From DUML01 sp050949905 (GTDB lineage Bacteria; Bacillota; Desulfitobacteriia; Desulfitobacteriales; Syntrophobotulaceae), in contig JBMNGP010000003.1 in assembly GCA_050949905.1 (NCBI GenBank), forward strand, positions 310,001 through 374,000: a stretch of 64,000 nucleotides of DNA. Reading direction: 5' to 3'. This document shows, piece by piece, positions 40,901 to 43,900 of this stretch. A program made the position numbers and the translations under genes. Within the stretch, counting starts at the first letter, position 1. Each line of letters opens with the position of its first letter. The notes beneath the pieces were generated by a model. The model had not been told where the DNA came from. It did not search any database and saw only the letters and a list, made by a program, of their open reading frames with translations.

Positions 40901-43900
40901 CTTTGAATTGGGCGACGGCGGCTGGAATGTTACCGACGGACTCAATTCGCTTAAGCATGATGGGCATGATATTGAAACCTTAACCGGCGGTTCGGGAGAT
41001 GATAGCTTTATCATCAGCGGTGCTGCTCAGGGCTGGCTCCAGGGCGGCGCAGGCAACGACACCTTCTACTTTACAGGCTCGGGCAGCCTCATTGGCGGCC
41101 TTGACGGCGGAACTGGTACGAATACCCTGGATTACAGCGCTTACACCGGCGGAGCTGTAGTTGTTAACCTGGCGCAGAACACGGCTGCCAACGGCGGCCG
41201 GGAATACAGGATCGACAACATCCTCTACTTCCTGGGAAGCCCGGCTGAAGATGAAATTATCGGGTTTGATCAGGATACGGTATTTGTCATCACCGGCCCA
41301 GGCAGCGGCAAGGTGGATGATGCTTTCTTCTTCAGCGGCGTGGAAAACCTTACGGGCGGCAGCGGTAACGATACCTTTGCTTTCGTCGGCAACGGGTCAA
41401 TAGCCGGCAGTATCGACGGTGCCGGTGGCCATAATACCTTGGATTACAGCGCCTACACCGCAGGCGGCATCCAGGTCAGCCTGGGAACTACCGGCGGTAC
41501 CGGCACGGCAAGTGCTTTAGGCGGCCTGTTTGCCAATATCAGTGTCCTGCTTGGCAGCAGCGGCAACGATGCCCTAAAGAGTTCAGACATAGGTTCGGTC
41601 TTCACCCTGACCGGTGCTGAGACCGGCAATGTAGACGGCATCCTTTCCTTCCGGAGTATAGAAATTTTAACCGGCGGCAGCGCCTCCGATACCTTTATTC
41701 TTCAAGACGGGGTAATCTATAGCGGGCAGATCGACGGCGGAGCCGGTGAAGATACTTTAGATCTTTCCGCTTATGCGACCGCTTTAAGCGTAACTTTGAC
41801 TACCTTGGGTTCACTGGATGGCTTTAATGGCAGCTTAAATAGCTTAAGCGGCGGCTTCCGCAATCTGGACCGCCTGCTTGGCAGCGGCAGTGATACACTT
41901 ATCGGCACTAACTTCGACTCTGTCTTTGACTTAAGTGCCGGTGAGTATCTAAGCGGCGGCCATACCTTGGCTTATAGCGGTTTCGGATTGCTTAAGGGCG
42001 GCAGCGGCAATGATATCTTTGTTCTTGACAGCGCTGCTGAGTTTAACGGAAGAATCGACGGCGGCAATGGCAGCGACACTCTTGATTACCGGCAGTATGG
42101 GGCGCAAGTGACAGTCGATCTCTCCCAGGGTTCGGCCACAGCTGTAAGCGGCGGTGCGTTAGAAAGTGTTTCCGGTATAGAAAATGTCCTGGGCTCCCTG
42201 ACCCACAATAACACCCTAATTGGTAATAACGAGGATAATACCCTGGCGGGAGGCACCGGGGATGATGAAATCTCCGGCCTGGGCGGCAATGACACCCTCT
42301 CAGGAGGCGGAGGCACAGATACTCTGGCCGGCGGCAGCGGCAATGATATCTATCTATTCCTGCCCGGTTGGGGAGAGGTTAGAATAAGCGAAAATAACAA
42401 TCAGGGAGAAGATACCCTGGACTTTTCCGCAGTTGATGTTAATTTAACTTTCCTGTTTGAAGGCAGCGGTATCCGGATTTGGGATGTGCTTGGCAATCAG
42501 GTCAATACCGTCATCAATACTGAAAAGATTCTCGGAGGTTTGGCTGACGATACTTTCAGCTTCGTGGGCGAAGCGGTTTACGACGGAGCAATTGACGGAA
42601 ACAGCGGTAACAATACCCTGGACTATAGCGGCTATAACACCGGTCGCAATATAATTCTTACCGGAGCGGGCAGCCTGGTCGGATTTAATGGCAGTGAGGA
42701 AAGTATCAAAGGAGGCTTTGCCAATATTAACATTCTGGTCGGCAGCGCGCAGATGGATTCCCTTAGCGGGATGAATGCGGACGCCCAGTGGTTTATTGAC
42801 TTGGACGGCTACCGCTATTCTGCCGGTGGGCGGACTTTGGAATTCTCCGCCGTGGAAAACCTCCTTGGCGGCAGCGGCAGAGATACTTTCTCCCTGGTTG
42901 ATGAAGCAGGACATTCCGGCAGTATTCAGGGCGGTGCAGGCCTGGATCTGCTCGATTACAGCGCTTACACTTCGACTGTTATAGTTAACCTGGCGGCAGG
43001 CACGGCTACCGCTATCAGTGCCGGTATCTCCGGTATTGAAAATGTAACCGGTGGCAGCGGTGACGATCTTCTGATCGGGGACAATAATGATAATATTTTA
43101 TCCGGTTTGGAAGGCAATGATGAACTCCGCGGAGGCGGCGGCAGCAACACCTTAAGCGGCGGCGTCGGGGACGATGTGCTCTACGGTGGGCCTGGTCAGA
43201 ATCGCTTTGTCTTTGCCGACGGCTGGGGCAGTGACATAATTTACGACTACGAGGGAGAAGAAGGACCTGGCAGCTATACCCTGGACTTCTCCGAGGCAGC
43301 GGCAAGCCTTGAAATAACTCTGGATGAGGCCATTTTGGCTGACAATAGAGTGGCAGCCCTTATTCTGGCTGTTGCCGGAGCCAATAGCCTGACCTATACA
43401 GGGAACGCCATGCAGGCCATCTACACCGGCACCGGGGACGATACTTTCCTGATTAATACCGGTGCAGCCATTGCTCTTTATGGTGGAGCAGGCAAGGACA
43501 CCTATAATATCAATGTTAACTCCGGTGCTTCCCTTGAGGGCGGGGATGGCGACGATACCTTCCGCCTGGCGGACGGGGTTATCTTAAGCGGCCTTCTCGA
43601 TGGTCAGGCTGGGAGCAATACCCTTGATTGGAGCCAATATAGCACTGCCAGAAATGTTACACTGAGCGGACTGGGCGGCCTGGAAGGCTTTAACGGCTTA
43701 GAAGCAAGCCTCTTACAAGGCTTTGCCAATATCAGCATCCTGCTGGGCAGTCAGGCTACAGGCACTTCCGATACCCTCACCGGTCTTAATACAGCTTCGG
43801 CCTTTATCCTGGATGATGCACCTCATTACCAAAACAGCGGGCGCACCCTTTACTTCTCCGCTTTTGAAACCTTAAAGGGCGGCAGCGGCAACGATAGCTT